A DNA stretch of 64,000 bases, from positions 3,162,001 through 3,226,000 of the forward strand of contig CAVYPZ010000003.1 of assembly GCA_963770535.1 (NCBI GenBank), read 5' to 3'. The DNA comes from RYN-230 sp963770535 (lineage in GTDB: Bacteria > Actinomycetota > Actinomycetes > Streptosporangiales > Streptosporangiaceae). The notes beneath the pieces were generated by a model. The model did no database searches. It was not told where the DNA came from and saw only the letters and a list, made by a program, of their open reading frames with translations. The position numbers and the translations under genes were made by a program. Shown in pieces: positions 17,146 through 25,672 of this stretch (the first letter of the stretch is position 1; every line of letters starts with the position of its first letter).

Positions 17146-17970
17146 CTAAGGATCGAGGTCCTGGGCTGAGCGCTCGGCGAAGATGTCCGCGGCCTTCCGG
17201 GTCACCGGGCCGGGCACCGCGGGCAGCAGCACCCCATCCACAGTGCGGATCGGCTGCACATCCCGGGTCGTCCCGGTCAGGAAGGCCTCGCCCGCCGAGG
17301 CGAGCGCACTCAGCGGCAGATCCTCCTCGACGGCGCCGGCCCACTCGATGACCAGCCCCCGGGTCACCCCGGCCAGGCAGCCCGCTGACAGCGGCGGGGT
17401 GACGAGCCGGCCGCCGGCCACCACGAACACGTTGGTCCCCGATCCCTCGCACAGGTTCCCGGCCAGGTTTCCGAAGATCGCCTCGGCGGCGCCCTGCTGG
17501 CGCGCGTAGGACAGGGCGACCACGTTCTCGGCGTAGGAGGTCGTCTTCACCCCGGCCAGCGCCCCCCGCTCGCTGCGGGGCCACGGGAAGGTGGCCACGT
17601 CGCAGGTGGGGGCGGCCTCGGCCAGGCCGGCCAGGATGATGATGATCGCGGGCTCGGCCGCCGTGCGCTGGGAGCCCAGCGCGGACTCCCCCGCCGTGAC
17701 CGTGATCCGGATCCGGGCCCGGTCCGGGTGCCCGGCCCCGGCCAGCACCGCGGCCACCCCGGCCCGGATCTGGCCCAGGTCCGGCCCGGGCAGCCCCAGC
17801 CCCCTGGCCGAGGCGCTGAGCCGGGCCAGGTGCCTGGTCAGCGCGAACGGCACGCCCCCGGTCACCTTGAGCGCCTCGAAGACCCCGTCCCCGGTGGTCA
17901 GCCCGTGATCGGTCACGGATACCCGGGCCTGATCGGCCGGCACGAGGGCGCCGTTCATCCACACCGTCAC
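17146..17970 (-). CDS. Class IV aminotransferase / aminodeoxychorismate lyase-like
   Basis: 274 residues. The PLP lysine is in GVKTTSYAENVVAL, and the family's EGSGTNVFVVAGGRLVTPPLSAGCLAGVTR and FLTGTTRDVQPI motifs are present. The N-terminus (VWMNGALVPADQARVSVTDHGLTTGDGVFEALKV) fits PabC/D-amino-acid aminotransferase-type proteins. It starts 9 bases after the hutH stop and is probably co-transcribed. Whether it works in folate synthesis (lyase) or on an amino acid cannot be told from sequence. Confidence 0.85.
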   Translation of the reverse strand: MTVWMNGALVPADQARVSVTDHGLTTGDGVFEALKVTGGVPFALTRHLARLSASARGLGLPGPDLGQIRAGVAAVLAGAGHPDRARIRITVTAGESALGSQRTAAEPAIIIILAGLAEAAPTCDVATFPWPRSERGALAGVKTTSYAENVVALSYARQQGAAEAIFGNLAGNLCEGSGTNVFVVAGGRLVTPPLSAGCLAGVTRGLVIEWAGAVEEDLPLSALASAGEAFLTGTTRDVQPIRTVDGVLLPAVPGPVTRKAADIFAERSAQDLDP

Positions 17971-17979
17971 ATGACGACG

Positions 17980-19518
17980 CTAGCGCAACGTCCCCGAGAA
18001 CGAACTGGCCGTTGCGGATAGTGAGGGCAGCAACTCATCGACGGCCGCGATCTGGCCGGCGACCTCCCGGTCCACGGGCATCATCGGCACCCGCGCGCGG
18101 ATCGCCGCGTGCACGGCCCGCAGCGGCTCGCTGGGCGCGGCGATGTCAGCCCGCAGGTCGATGCCCTGGGCCGCGCAGCAGACCTCGACGGCCAGGCAGG
18201 TGCGGACGTTGGCCACCACCTCGCGGAGCTTGCGGACCGAGGTCCAGCCCATGGACACGTGATCTTCCTGCTTGCCCGAGGTCGGGATGGTGTCCACGCT
18301 GGCCGGGTGGGAGAGCACCTTGTTCTCGCTGACCAGGGACGCGGCGGTGTACTGGGCCAGCATGAAGCCGGAGTTGGTGCCCGCGTCCGGGGCCAGGAAC
18401 GGCGGGAGGCCGCGGGAGAACGCCGGGTCCAGCATCCGGTCCACCCGGCGCTCGCTGATGCTGGCCAGCTCGGACAGGGCCATGGCCAGCATGTCCGCGG
18501 CGAACGCGAGCGGTTCGCCGTGGAAGTTCCCGGAGGTCATCACCTCCCCGTCGCTGACCACGATCGGGTTGTCGACCACCGCGCCCAGCTCGATGTCGAT
18601 GACCCGGCGGGCGTGGGCCAGCACGTCCCGCACCGCGCCGTGCACCTGCGGGGCGCAGCGCAGGCAGTACGCGTCCTGCACGGCGTGCCGGCTGTGCCGG
18701 TGGCTGGCCAGCAGCGGCGATCCGGCCAGCAGCGCCCGCAGGTTGGCCGCGCTGTCCAGCTGGCCCGGGTGCGGGCGCAGGGCCTGGACCCGCTCGTCGT
18801 AGGGCCGGTCGGTACCGAGCAGCGCCTCGATCGACAGGGCGCAGGCGATGTCGGCCACACCGACCAGCATCTGGGCGTCATGTACCGAGAAGGCCAGCAG
18901 GGCCTGCATCGGCTCGGTCCCGTTGACCAGGGACAGGCCTTCCTTGGGGGCCAGCTCGAGCGGGACGAGCCCGTGCTCGGCGAGCACCTCGGCGCTGGGG
19001 CGGCCCTGCGGCGGGTCGCCGGGGCCGCGCAGGCGGCCCTCCCCGATCAGCGGCTGGGCCAGGTGGGCGAGCTGGGCCAGGTCCCCGGAGGCGCCGACCG
19101 AGCCCTTGGAGGGGACCACCGGGAGCAGGCCGAGGCTGAGCAGCTCGAGGAGGCGGCGCGGCAGGTCAGCCCGGACGCCGGAGTACCCGGCGGCCAGGGT
19201 CCTGGCCCGCAGCAGGAGGATGGCGCGGACGGCCGCGTCGTCGAGGGGCGCCCCGGTGCCCGCGGCGTGCGAGCGGACGATGGCGCCCTGCAGCCGGGCC
19301 AGGTCGTTAATGCCGACCGGCGTGTCGGCCAGGGCGCCGAAGCCGGTGTTCACGCCGTAGACGGGGGTGTCCCCCTGGGTCGCGGCCTCCACGACGGAGC
19401 GGCTGAATTCCATGGTGGCGGGCGCGTCCGGGCCGAGCTCGGCACCGGCCTCGCCGCGGGCCACGTCGATGACATCCTGGACGGTGAGGCCGTCGCCGGT
19501 GACGATCACAGTTCGCAT
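17980..19518 (-). CDS. hutH: Histidine ammonia-lyase
   Basis: 512 residues from the ATG at 19518 (MRTVIVTGDGLTVQDVIDVARG). A longer frame to 19686 adds a low-complexity leader with no ribosome-binding site. The self-forming MIO cofactor triad Ala-Ser-Gly is in GSVGASGDLAQLAHLAQPL; GVNTGFGALADT and KPQED-like GKQEDHVSMGW are also present. It deaminates histidine to urocanate. No hutU, hutI or hutF is next to it, so the remaining pathway must be elsewhere or the product may have another use. Confidence 0.95.
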   Translation of the reverse strand: MRTVIVTGDGLTVQDVIDVARGEAGAELGPDAPATMEFSRSVVEAATQGDTPVYGVNTGFGALADTPVGINDLARLQGAIVRSHAAGTGAPLDDAAVRAILLLRARTLAAGYSGVRADLPRRLLELLSLGLLPVVPSKGSVGASGDLAQLAHLAQPLIGEGRLRGPGDPPQGRPSAEVLAEHGLVPLELAPKEGLSLVNGTEPMQALLAFSVHDAQMLVGVADIACALSIEALLGTDRPYDERVQALRPHPGQLDSAANLRALLAGSPLLASHRHSRHAVQDAYCLRCAPQVHGAVRDVLAHARRVIDIELGAVVDNPIVVSDGEVMTSGNFHGEPLAFAADMLAMALSELASISERRVDRMLDPAFSRGLPPFLAPDAGTNSGFMLAQYTAASLVSENKVLSHPASVDTIPTSGKQEDHVSMGWTSVRKLREVVANVRTCLAVEVCCAAQGIDLRADIAAPSEPLRAVHAAIRARVPMMPVDREVAGQIAAVDELLPSLSATASSFSGTLR

Positions 19519-19627
19519 GGCTGACAGCCTGCCATGGACGGCCGGACGTCCCGGCCAGGCCCTCGGCCCGGACCCGGTTCCCGCCCGTGCGCGGGCGGCG
19601 CCTGGCCCTTGGCAAAGACTTAGGCCC

Positions 19628-19873
19628 GTGCCCGATGAGTGGCACGGCCGGACGGTGACGCTCGACGCGGACTGGGCCCGCTTCACCGAGGTGGACTACG
19701 CCGAGGCCTGCTCCCGGCTGCGCCGGCTCGGCCGCTGGTACGCGCTGCGCTGCGAGACTGCCGGGCCGCAGGCCTGGGACCAGCCCCGCCCGGACGCCTG
19801 GACGCTGCGCGAGATCGCCGAGCACGTGGCCGGCGTGACCTACTACGCCGAGCAGGTCGGTTCGCTGAGCTGA
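19628..19873 (+). CDS. Small DinB-like protein
   Basis: 81 residues from a GTG. LDADWARFTEVDYAEACSRLRRLGRWYALRCETAGPQAWDQPRPDAWTLREIAEHVAGVTYYAEQVG shows the DinB-fold helix pattern with a conserved R-x(6)-H (REIAEHV). Full DinB proteins have about 150 residues, so this is either a one-half variant or a fragment. It is divergent from hutH by about 110 bases. Confidence 0.6.
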   Translation: MPDEWHGRTVTLDADWARFTEVDYAEACSRLRRLGRWYALRCETAGPQAWDQPRPDAWTLREIAEHVAGVTYYAEQVGSLS

Positions 19874-20027
19874 GGCACCTCCGGATGCCGGGATTTCGTG
19901 CCGGGCATCCGGGGCCGGAGTCCGGGGGCGCGCCGTCGTTCCGAGTTTGCTCGCGGGCCAGGATCGGCTACAGTTCTGAACGCACACCTGGCCGGGCGAA
20001 TACGCTTGGATGGGAGTGCAGCAGCAT

Positions 20028-20100
20028 GCGGACGTGGCTCAGTTGGTAGAGCATCACCTTGCCAAGGTGAGGGTCGCGGGTTCGAATCCCGTCGTCCGCT
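20028..20100 (+). tRNA. tRNA-Gly (anticodon GCC)
   Basis: Acceptor GCGGACG/CGTCCGC, D-arm GGCTCAGTTGGTAGAGC, anticodon arm CACCTTGCCAAGGTG and T-arm CGCGGGTTCGAATCCCG all pair. First of the Gly-Cys-Val cluster common in high-GC actinobacteria. CCA is not encoded. Confidence 0.97.
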
Positions 20101-20190
20101 CGGAGGCGCCGGATTCCGTCCCGCAGGCCCTGGCCCGCACGGTACTTCGGATGTCCAAGCCAGGATTCCCCAGCAGGGAACGTTGGCGCT

Positions 20191-20262
20191 GGCGGAGTGG
20201 CCGAGTGGTTTAGGCAAGGGCCTGCAAAGCCCTGTACACGGGTTCGATTCCCGTCTCCGCCT
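20191..20262 (+). tRNA. tRNA-Cys (anticodon GCA)
   Basis: Acceptor GGCGGAG/CTCCGCC; anticodon stem AGGGC/GCCCT with loop CTGCAAA; T-loop GGTTCGATTCC. Second of the cluster; only 3 bases separate it from tRNA-Val. Confidence 0.97.
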
Positions 20263-20265
20263 CGA

Positions 20266-20337
20266 GGGCGATTGGCGCAGTGGGAGCGCGCCTCGTTGAC
20301 ACCGAGGAGGTCGCTGGTTCGAACCCAGCATCGCCCA
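20266..20337 (+). tRNA. tRNA-Val (anticodon GAC), probable integration target
   Basis: Acceptor GGGCGAT/ATCGCCC; anticodon loop TTGACAC; T-arm GGTTCGAACC. From the anticodon loop to its end it matches the start of the att repeats at 21404 and 48140 with about six differences, and the repeats begin exactly at this anticodon loop. It is therefore the most likely original insertion site for this family of elements. Confidence 0.96.
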
Positions 20338-20540
20338 CGACAGCAGCGAGACCGCAAGGTGTTGACGCACCTCACGGACTCTAAACGGCAAGGTGAGGAA
20401 CCACCGCGTCAGGTAGCGGCCAGCCTACGGGCGGTCAGTGTGGCAACTGGATGCCCCGCGCCGGGGACTACCGCGGGCGCAGTCCCGGCCACCACGGCAG
20501 AGTGCCGTACACCGGCAGCTCTGGCCGACCGCAGGGGAAA

Positions 20541-20680
20541 CGGCTGACGGAGCGGCGCGCATGCAGCGCCCGGAGAGTCGTGGTGAATTCCTGGGGGATT
20601 TCGAGAGTCCGGCGCGACTTCTCGGTCTTGGGTGTCGGCTTGAGCGCCACGGCACTCGATACTGTCAGCACCGGCGTGCC
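20541..20680 (-). pseudogene. Tyrosine-integrase fragment
   Basis: On the minus strand this encodes a piece with the integrase pattern AVALKPTPKTEKSRRTLEIPQEFTTTLRALHARR, the PKTxxSRRTLxLP strand before the catalytic domain's second half. No active-site Arg-His-Arg-Tyr set remains. It lies between tRNA-Val(GAC) and the first att repeat, consistent with an older, mostly deleted element at the same tRNA. The remaining bases from 20338 to 20716 hold no other gene I can see. Confidence 0.6.
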
Positions 20681-20716
20681 GCTGCCGACCCGCGACGGTC
20701 TGCGTACACTGAGCCC

Positions 20717-20929
20717 ATGAGCGCGCAGCGTGAGGAGTTGCTCCGCTTGGTCGAAGAGCTGCCAGAGGAAGAGGTCCCGGCAGTCCTCAGTGACGTGCGC
20801 CGCCATCTCCGTGCTGTCAAGGACCAGACATGGCCTCCGGCGTGGTTTGCCGCCGGTACGGGCCGGGCCACTGACGTGGCGGCCCGGTCCGAAGAACTGC
20901 TCGAAGACGGTTTCGGCCGCCAAGCGTGA
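20717..20929 (+). CDS. vapB: VapB-like antitoxin (small acidic protein)
   Basis: 70 residues, MSAQREELLRLVEELPEEEVPAVLSDVRRHLRA at the N-terminus. It is acidic with a short helical core and precedes a PIN-domain gene with a 4-base overlap (GTGA). The sequence itself matches no specific VapB subfamily that I can name; the assignment rests on arrangement and size. Confidence 0.7.
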   Translation: MSAQREELLRLVEELPEEEVPAVLSDVRRHLRAVKDQTWPPAWFAAGTGRATDVAARSEELLEDGFGRQA

Positions 20930-21345
20930 TCGTCTGCGACACCGGCCCGTTGGTGGCCGCCGCACTGTCGAACGACGCCGACCATGCCGCATGCGTCCGG
21001 CTATTCACCGATATCCACGCGGCAGGCAGAGACTTGCTGGTCCCGGCCACGGTTACTGCGGAGGTCGGCAACCTTCTCGCCCGCGAAGCCGGAGCACGGG
21101 TCGAGTCGCTCTTCCTCCGCTCCCTCGCCGACGGCGATTTCGCAGCTGTGGACCTGACCGCCGCGGACTACGCCCGGATGGCCGAACTGGTCGACACGTA
21201 CAGCAGTCTCCCCTTGGGCACGACAGACGCCTCGGTGATCGCGGTTGCGGAGCGGCTCAAGCTGACCGAGGTAGCCACCCTCGATCGGCGGCACTTCACC
21301 GTCGTCCGGCCCAGGCACGTGAACTCGCTGACGCTGCTGCCATAA
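20926..21345 (+). CDS. vapC: VapC-like PIN-domain toxin
   Basis: 139 residues. The PIN acidic residues are in IVCDTGPLVAAALSNDADH (first Asp), the Glu in TVTAEVGNLLAREAG, and the Asp pair in PLGTTDASVIAVAERLKLTEVATLDRRHF. These bind Mg for site-specific RNA cleavage. It overlaps the antitoxin by 4 bases. The pair lies between the intact tRNA-Val(GAC) and the first tRNA-derived att repeat, so it is likely cargo of an eroded element. Confidence 0.9.
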   Translation: MIVCDTGPLVAAALSNDADHAACVRLFTDIHAAGRDLLVPATVTAEVGNLLAREAGARVESLFLRSLADGDFAAVDLTAADYARMAELVDTYSSLPLGTTDASVIAVAERLKLTEVATLDRRHFTVVRPRHVNSLTLLP

Positions 21346-21403
21346 CTGCTGCGTCGCAGCGCGCAGCGCCGCGACTTACCTCTGCGGGCGCCCGCACGAC
21401 CCT

Positions 21404-21531
21404 TTGACACCGAAGAGGTCACTGGTTCAATCCCAGTATCGCCCACCAGTTTGCGCAGGTCAGAGGCGGGTTCCCGGGGACGGGGACCGGCGTCAAGATC
21501 ATTTGTCAACAGTTTGCCAACAGGACGCGCC
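21404..21531 (+). repeat. Left att repeat (tRNA-Val 3' half plus flank)
   Basis: Begins TTGACACCGAAGAGGTC, then the T-arm, the 3' acceptor strand ATCGCCC and ACCA of a tRNA-Val, followed by about 80 further bases. It matches 48140-48267 without gaps, with about six differences. The 5' half of the tRNA is absent here. Confidence 0.88.
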
Positions 21532-21614
21532 ACGGTCAGGCGGCATGTATTGAACCAGCGCGGCACTGAGCGGCCCTGAATTTCGGTCTGCCGGAACCCG
21601 GTGCTGGGGTGCTG

Positions 21615-23459
21615 TCAGCGGCCCGGGCCTGTGCGGCTGGGCGGTCTGCGTACGGGTCCCGGGGTCGACTGTGGCCGCGACTCCGCGGCGCTTTTGCCGA
21701 CCTCGGGCTGGAGCTGGCCGGGTCGCGGCGGAGCCGGGAAATCCAGGCTGGCGATGTCTCGTGGTCTCCGGGCAGTGCGGGACTGGTGTGGCTCCTGTGG
21801 CCCGTCTGGTGCCGGGACACCTCCCCGTGCCTGGCTGAGGCTCGCGTAGAGGCGCTCCGCGGCCTGCCGCGCCGCCGCCGCTTGGGCGGCGTGCTGCTCG
21901 GCCTGGCGCAGCTCGCCCACCGCTCTGGCCAACCGGACCAAGCTGGCGGTCAACTGGATCGCTCCGCGCGTGCCGCCGTCGCCTGGGCGGCCCGCCATGG
22001 CCAGGAGCCGGGCGGCTGACCGCAGGCCGTCGCCCTCGGCGGTCCGCGGCGGAATCTTCCCGTAAGCCATCCGGGCTGCGCGGTCGTAGGCATCGGCCAC
22101 GTCTCGCAACGGCGGATTCCCGATCGCCCGGGCCGTCGCGTGGAAGGCTGCGGCCGCCGCCCAGGCCGCGTCGGCGGCTGCGCTCGGGTCACTACCGGCG
22201 CTGCGTCGGATCTGCTCCGCAGCCGCACTGGCTTGCTGCGCGGCGTGAAGGTAGAACTGCTCCCGTTCCGGCCCGGTGAGCCGGAACGATCCGTCACGCG
22301 GATCAGCGCCGGTGCGGTCCCGCTCCCAGTTCCGGCGCAACCGAGGCAGCGTCAGCCCGGCGGCCAACCGCCCTCCCCCGTACCACCTCGGCGATCCGTC
22401 CCGTTCCGTGTAGCCGGGATGCCCACCGCGTACCCGGTGACCTCGCCCGGGTTGATCTCGCTGTACCGCAGCCGCACCAGCAAGCCGCTCTCCCGCAGCT
22501 GCGCGAAGAACCCGGCCTCGTCCCGGGCCCGCTCCGCTGCCCGGTGACCCGGCCCCGGAGCACGGCACGGGCCATCACACCGTGGACCGGCTGCCCGAGG
22601 GCCTTCGTCCGGCTGGCCCGGCCCAGCGGGCGCGCAGCTTCGGCAAGGTCAGATCGGAGGCCAGCTTCCCGCCTCCGTACCAGACGATCCCGCCGTCCTT
22701 GGTGGTGTGATCCGCCAGGCCGACGGCGTACCCGGTGACCTCACCCGGGTTGATCGTGCTGTGCCGCTTCCGGACCAGCACCCCGGCCTGCTCCAGCCGG
22801 GCGAAGAACTCCCGCTCCGAACCCGCCCCGGCCGCCGCCGCGCACACTTCCCGGCGCAGGGACACCCGGGGCGTCTCGTCCCACCCACGCCGGAGCGCCT
22901 GCTCCGTCTCGGCGCGGCTCGGCTGCTTGGCAGCGGTGCGGTCCGCGGGAGCCGTGGCCGGCAACCCCAGCCACCGCTCGGCGTCCCGGCAGGCCTCCCG
23001 CACCCGGAAGAAGTCATTCCAGGTTCTCGGCCGCCTGCCGTCCTGACGGGCGAGCGTCGCCACGAGATGGATGTGATCCGGAGCATGCCGGACCGCGACC
23101 CACCGCACCCCGGACTCGTCATCGTGACGCGCGAACCCGGTCCGGTCCATGACGGCGGCGGCGACCTGGCCCCACTCCTCGTCGGACAGCATCCGGTCCC
23201 CCGGCGCAGCCCGGATCGAGCAGTGCCACACGGGCTTCTCACACCCGCCAAACGGGTCGAGCGCCAACGGCAGAAGGAGCAACCCAGTCAGCCGCCGCAG
23301 ATCTGGCGAGCCATCCGCCCGGCGGTCCGGCTCAAGCTCATGTGGGTCTCCGAACCCAGCCACCAGGTGCGGGTCCGTATGCTCATTCGCCCGGCCTGGC
23401 CCGTACAAATACCGCAGCAGTCCCCCGACGTTTGATCCGCGAACCACTTTCCCGATCAT
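21615..23459 (-). pseudogene. Relaxase/mobilization nuclease, broken by frameshifts
   Basis: The 5' part (23459 to about 22580) gives MIGKVVRGSNVGGLLRYLYGPG... with the HUH-like motif RHAPDHIHLVATLARQDGRRP and ends AGVLVRKRHSTINPGEVTGYAVGLADHTTKDGGIVWYGGGKLASDLTLPKLRARW. A second, related repeat follows (FFAQLRESGLLVRLRYSEINPGEVTGYAVG, then WYGGGRLAAGLTLPRLRRNW) and a helical Ala-rich tail. Family members have this two-repeat layout in one frame of about 570 residues. Here the reading moves through all three frames near 22600, 22530 and 22420. Relaxases nick oriT to start conjugative transfer; this copy is unlikely to work. Confidence 0.8.
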
Positions 23460-23643
23460 CAGGAACGCTCACCCACGATCGCCAGAGGCTCGCCCGGCTG
23501 CCGCGCAGCCAATCCCCCACCAGCTCCCCAACTTGTTCAGACCCCCATCCGGCCCGTACAGGTGCGGCACCGCACCCAGGTCCTACCTGCGTGACCGCGC
23601 CCGGTCACGCCGCTGCGAACCCGGCCAGCAGCTTCCATAATGC

Positions 23644-23670
23644 AACTCTGGACCGCGCCGGTCCAGAGTT
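23644..23670. repeat. Perfect 12-bp inverted repeat upstream of the relaxase (oriT or terminator candidate)
   Basis: AACTCTGGACCG-CGC-CGGTCCAGAGTT, perfect arms with a 3-base loop, about 185 bases before the relaxase start and just outside the XRE remnant. The position is typical of an origin of transfer. An alternative is a terminator for the XRE gene. Bases 23460-23731 hold no gene. Confidence 0.55.
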
Positions 23671-23731
23671 ATCCATAGGTTACGTATATCTCGCTCGTCT
23701 CTCTATTGCGGATTTCATCTGACGCAAGGGA

Positions 23732-24057
23732 TCACATCGCACGGATGCAGCCGAAACCTGAGTTCGAGAGAGTCATGCGATGATTCTCAATGGCATCCTC
23801 TGCCATTCTGTGCCGCAGATTGCCGCACTCTTGCACCGGCAACGCCAGGGTGGTGCGTCTATCGCGATGAGGGCGGCTGGGCTGCGTTCCCAGCGCAGCG
23901 GCGAGCCGGGCCAAAGTACGACCCCGGCAACAAGACGGGCCTGGCGCTCCAACTGGCTGACCGTGCCGGCGCTGATCCCGGCCCGGCTCGCCAGTGTCTC
24001 CTGCGACAGTCGCTGTTCGCGGCGAAGCTGCCGGAGGCGATGCCCGTCCACCGCCAC
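23732..24057 (-). pseudogene. XRE-family helix-turn-helix regulator, frameshifted
   Basis: From a GTG near 24057: VDGHRLRQLRREQRLSQETLASRAGISAGTVSQLERQAR is a complete XRE helix-turn-helix. The expected continuation (RGRTLARLAAALGTQPSRP...) lies in the next frame, so one slip near 23945 breaks it. The frame that continues from the start gives unrelated residues. Small regulators like this usually control excision or transfer genes of actinobacterial elements. Confidence 0.6.
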
Positions 24058-24118
24058 AAACCACCGCTGCGCCCGGCTGGCGGTCCGGGCCGAAACCAGG
24101 AAGGTGCAGAGGGGATGG

Positions 24119-24811
24119 TCACGGCGTTGTGATGAGCGCCCAGACCGACTTGCCGCCCCGGGAGCTGGCGCTGGTGCCCCACTGAGAACTGGCCGCCCCC
24201 ACCAGCAGCAGCCCCCTGCCGGCTTCGGCGTATGCGGGAACGTCCGTGCGGATCGGCGCATACGGACTGGCATCCCAGACCAGGATCAGCACCTGCCCGG
24301 CATCGCCCAGCAGCCACAGCCGCACGGAAGGCGCCGGTCCGAGTCCTGCGGACGCGTTCAGGGCGTTGGTGATCAGTTCGGACACAACGAGTTCGACGTT
24401 GTCGGCCAGGGTGCTCAGACCCCATTCCTGGACCACGAGCCTCGCGTGCAGTCGCGCGCAGGGCACAGCGCTGGGCAGTGCCCCGAGTTCAAGGAAATCC
24501 CGCAGCGGCCATTGGTCATCTCCGGCCGCTGCATGCGCGTGGGGAGGCAGAACCGGCACCGGAGCGCGGCTCTTGACCGGACCGCGCCGAGCGGGCGCGG
24601 CCCCGGGGACAGTGCCGGTTCCGCCTCCAGCGGCACGAGAAGCGCCCGCCGGGGATCGTGGCGCATACTCACCCGTGCCGCCGTCCATGGGTAAACCACC
24701 CTTCATCGGACTTGAATTAGCTCCGACCTGCTGATTGGCGACCGCCTGCACCGCAGCGGCGGCATCACGAAACTGCTTAGTGATCCGGTCGCGGACAGCG
24801 GTGTTATGCAT
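24119..24811 (-). CDS. ATP-binding regulatory protein (HATPase_c_2, anti-sigma-factor-like)
   Basis: 230 residues from the ATG at 24811, preceded by AAGGGAG seven bases upstream. The C-terminal domain has the Bergerat-fold N box (NVELVVSELITNALNAS), the aspartate motif LVWDASPYAP and the G box EAGRGLLLVGAASSQWG, like RsbW/SpoIIAB-type kinases. The first ~90 residues are low-complexity. Such proteins are very common in filamentous actinomycetes and their elements; the partner sigma factor or target is unknown. Confidence 0.82.
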   Translation of the reverse strand: MHNTAVRDRITKQFRDAAAAVQAVANQQVGANSSPMKGGLPMDGGTGEYAPRSPAGASRAAGGGTGTVPGAAPARRGPVKSRAPVPVLPPHAHAAAGDDQWPLRDFLELGALPSAVPCARLHARLVVQEWGLSTLADNVELVVSELITNALNASAGLGPAPSVRLWLLGDAGQVLILVWDASPYAPIRTDVPAYAEAGRGLLLVGAASSQWGTSASSRGGKSVWALITTP

Positions 24812-24982
24812 CGGTCGTTCTCCCTTCAATGCGGGAGCTAACTCCAATGGCCCGCATCCCGTAAGGCGTGCGGCCGGAGCAGGTGCGTGCGCGAGGGGGC
24901 GTGCAGAGCGTGGCCATCCTGGTAGGCGAACCTATGCGCGTGGAAAACTGGGAACTCCGAGAGGAAGCGGAGGCGACCCGCG

Positions 24983-25672
24983 ATGGCTAGGCGGTTAAGA
25001 GAACCGAATCACCAGCTCGCCACGCTCATCGCTGAGGCAGATTTCTCAAGCAAAGGCCTCGCGCGGCGCGTCGTCGATCTCGGGCAGATGCGTGGATACC
25101 GGGATCTCCGGTATAACCACAGCTCCGTTGAGCGTTGGCTGCGCGGGGAGCAGCCCCGTCCGCCAACGCCGGAATTATTGAGCGAGATTTTCGGCGCCGC
25201 TCTTGGACGTCCGGTGTCTCTGGCCATGCTGGGCATGGCCCAGAAGCGCACCGTTGACGGCGCGGCCCTCCGCGTCCAGCCAACTCCCGCAGAGACCGCG
25301 CGGATCGTCCGCGGCCTGACGGAGAGCGACCTGAAGCGGCGGCGCGTCCTGGTGCTGTCCGGCTTTGATCTCGCCGCGTACTCCTCGGCCGCCCTTCGCT
25401 GGCTACTGACGCCCCGGACCGCCATGACGGCCAGCAAGGGAACCCGCCGGATCGGGATGACCGACATCCACGAGATCCGCGAGGCGACCGGCGCATTCCG
25501 GGTCCTGGATAACCGTCTCGGCGGCGGGCGCATCCGACCAACGGTCGTTGAGTACCTGCACACCGATATCGCCCCGCTGCTGCGACAGGGCCGATGCACC
25601 GAAGAGGTACGGCGGCACCTCTTCTCTGCCGCCGCCGAACTGACCCAGCTGGCCGGATGGCAGGCCTACGAC
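24983..25672 (+). pseudogene. Actinobacterial XRE/TPR regulator, 5' part, split by an insertion
   Basis: MARRLREPNHQLATLIAEADFSSKGLARRVVDLGQ starts an Streptomyces-type regulator with an N-terminal helix-turn-helix. It ends at ELTQLAGWQAYD, exactly where family members continue into GLAQRYLVQALTMA. That continuation is found about 1.84 kb downstream at 27512. The reading frame after 25672 runs into unrelated residues and stops at 25723. Confidence 0.85.

Noticed and set aside
20717..21345. vapBC as part of the 26.7 kb element
   Set aside because: It lies left of the left att repeat, so it belongs outside, possibly to an older eroded element.
21404..21450. A complete tRNA gene at the left att repeat
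   Set aside because: Only the 3' half is present; upstream bases cannot form the acceptor and D-arm.
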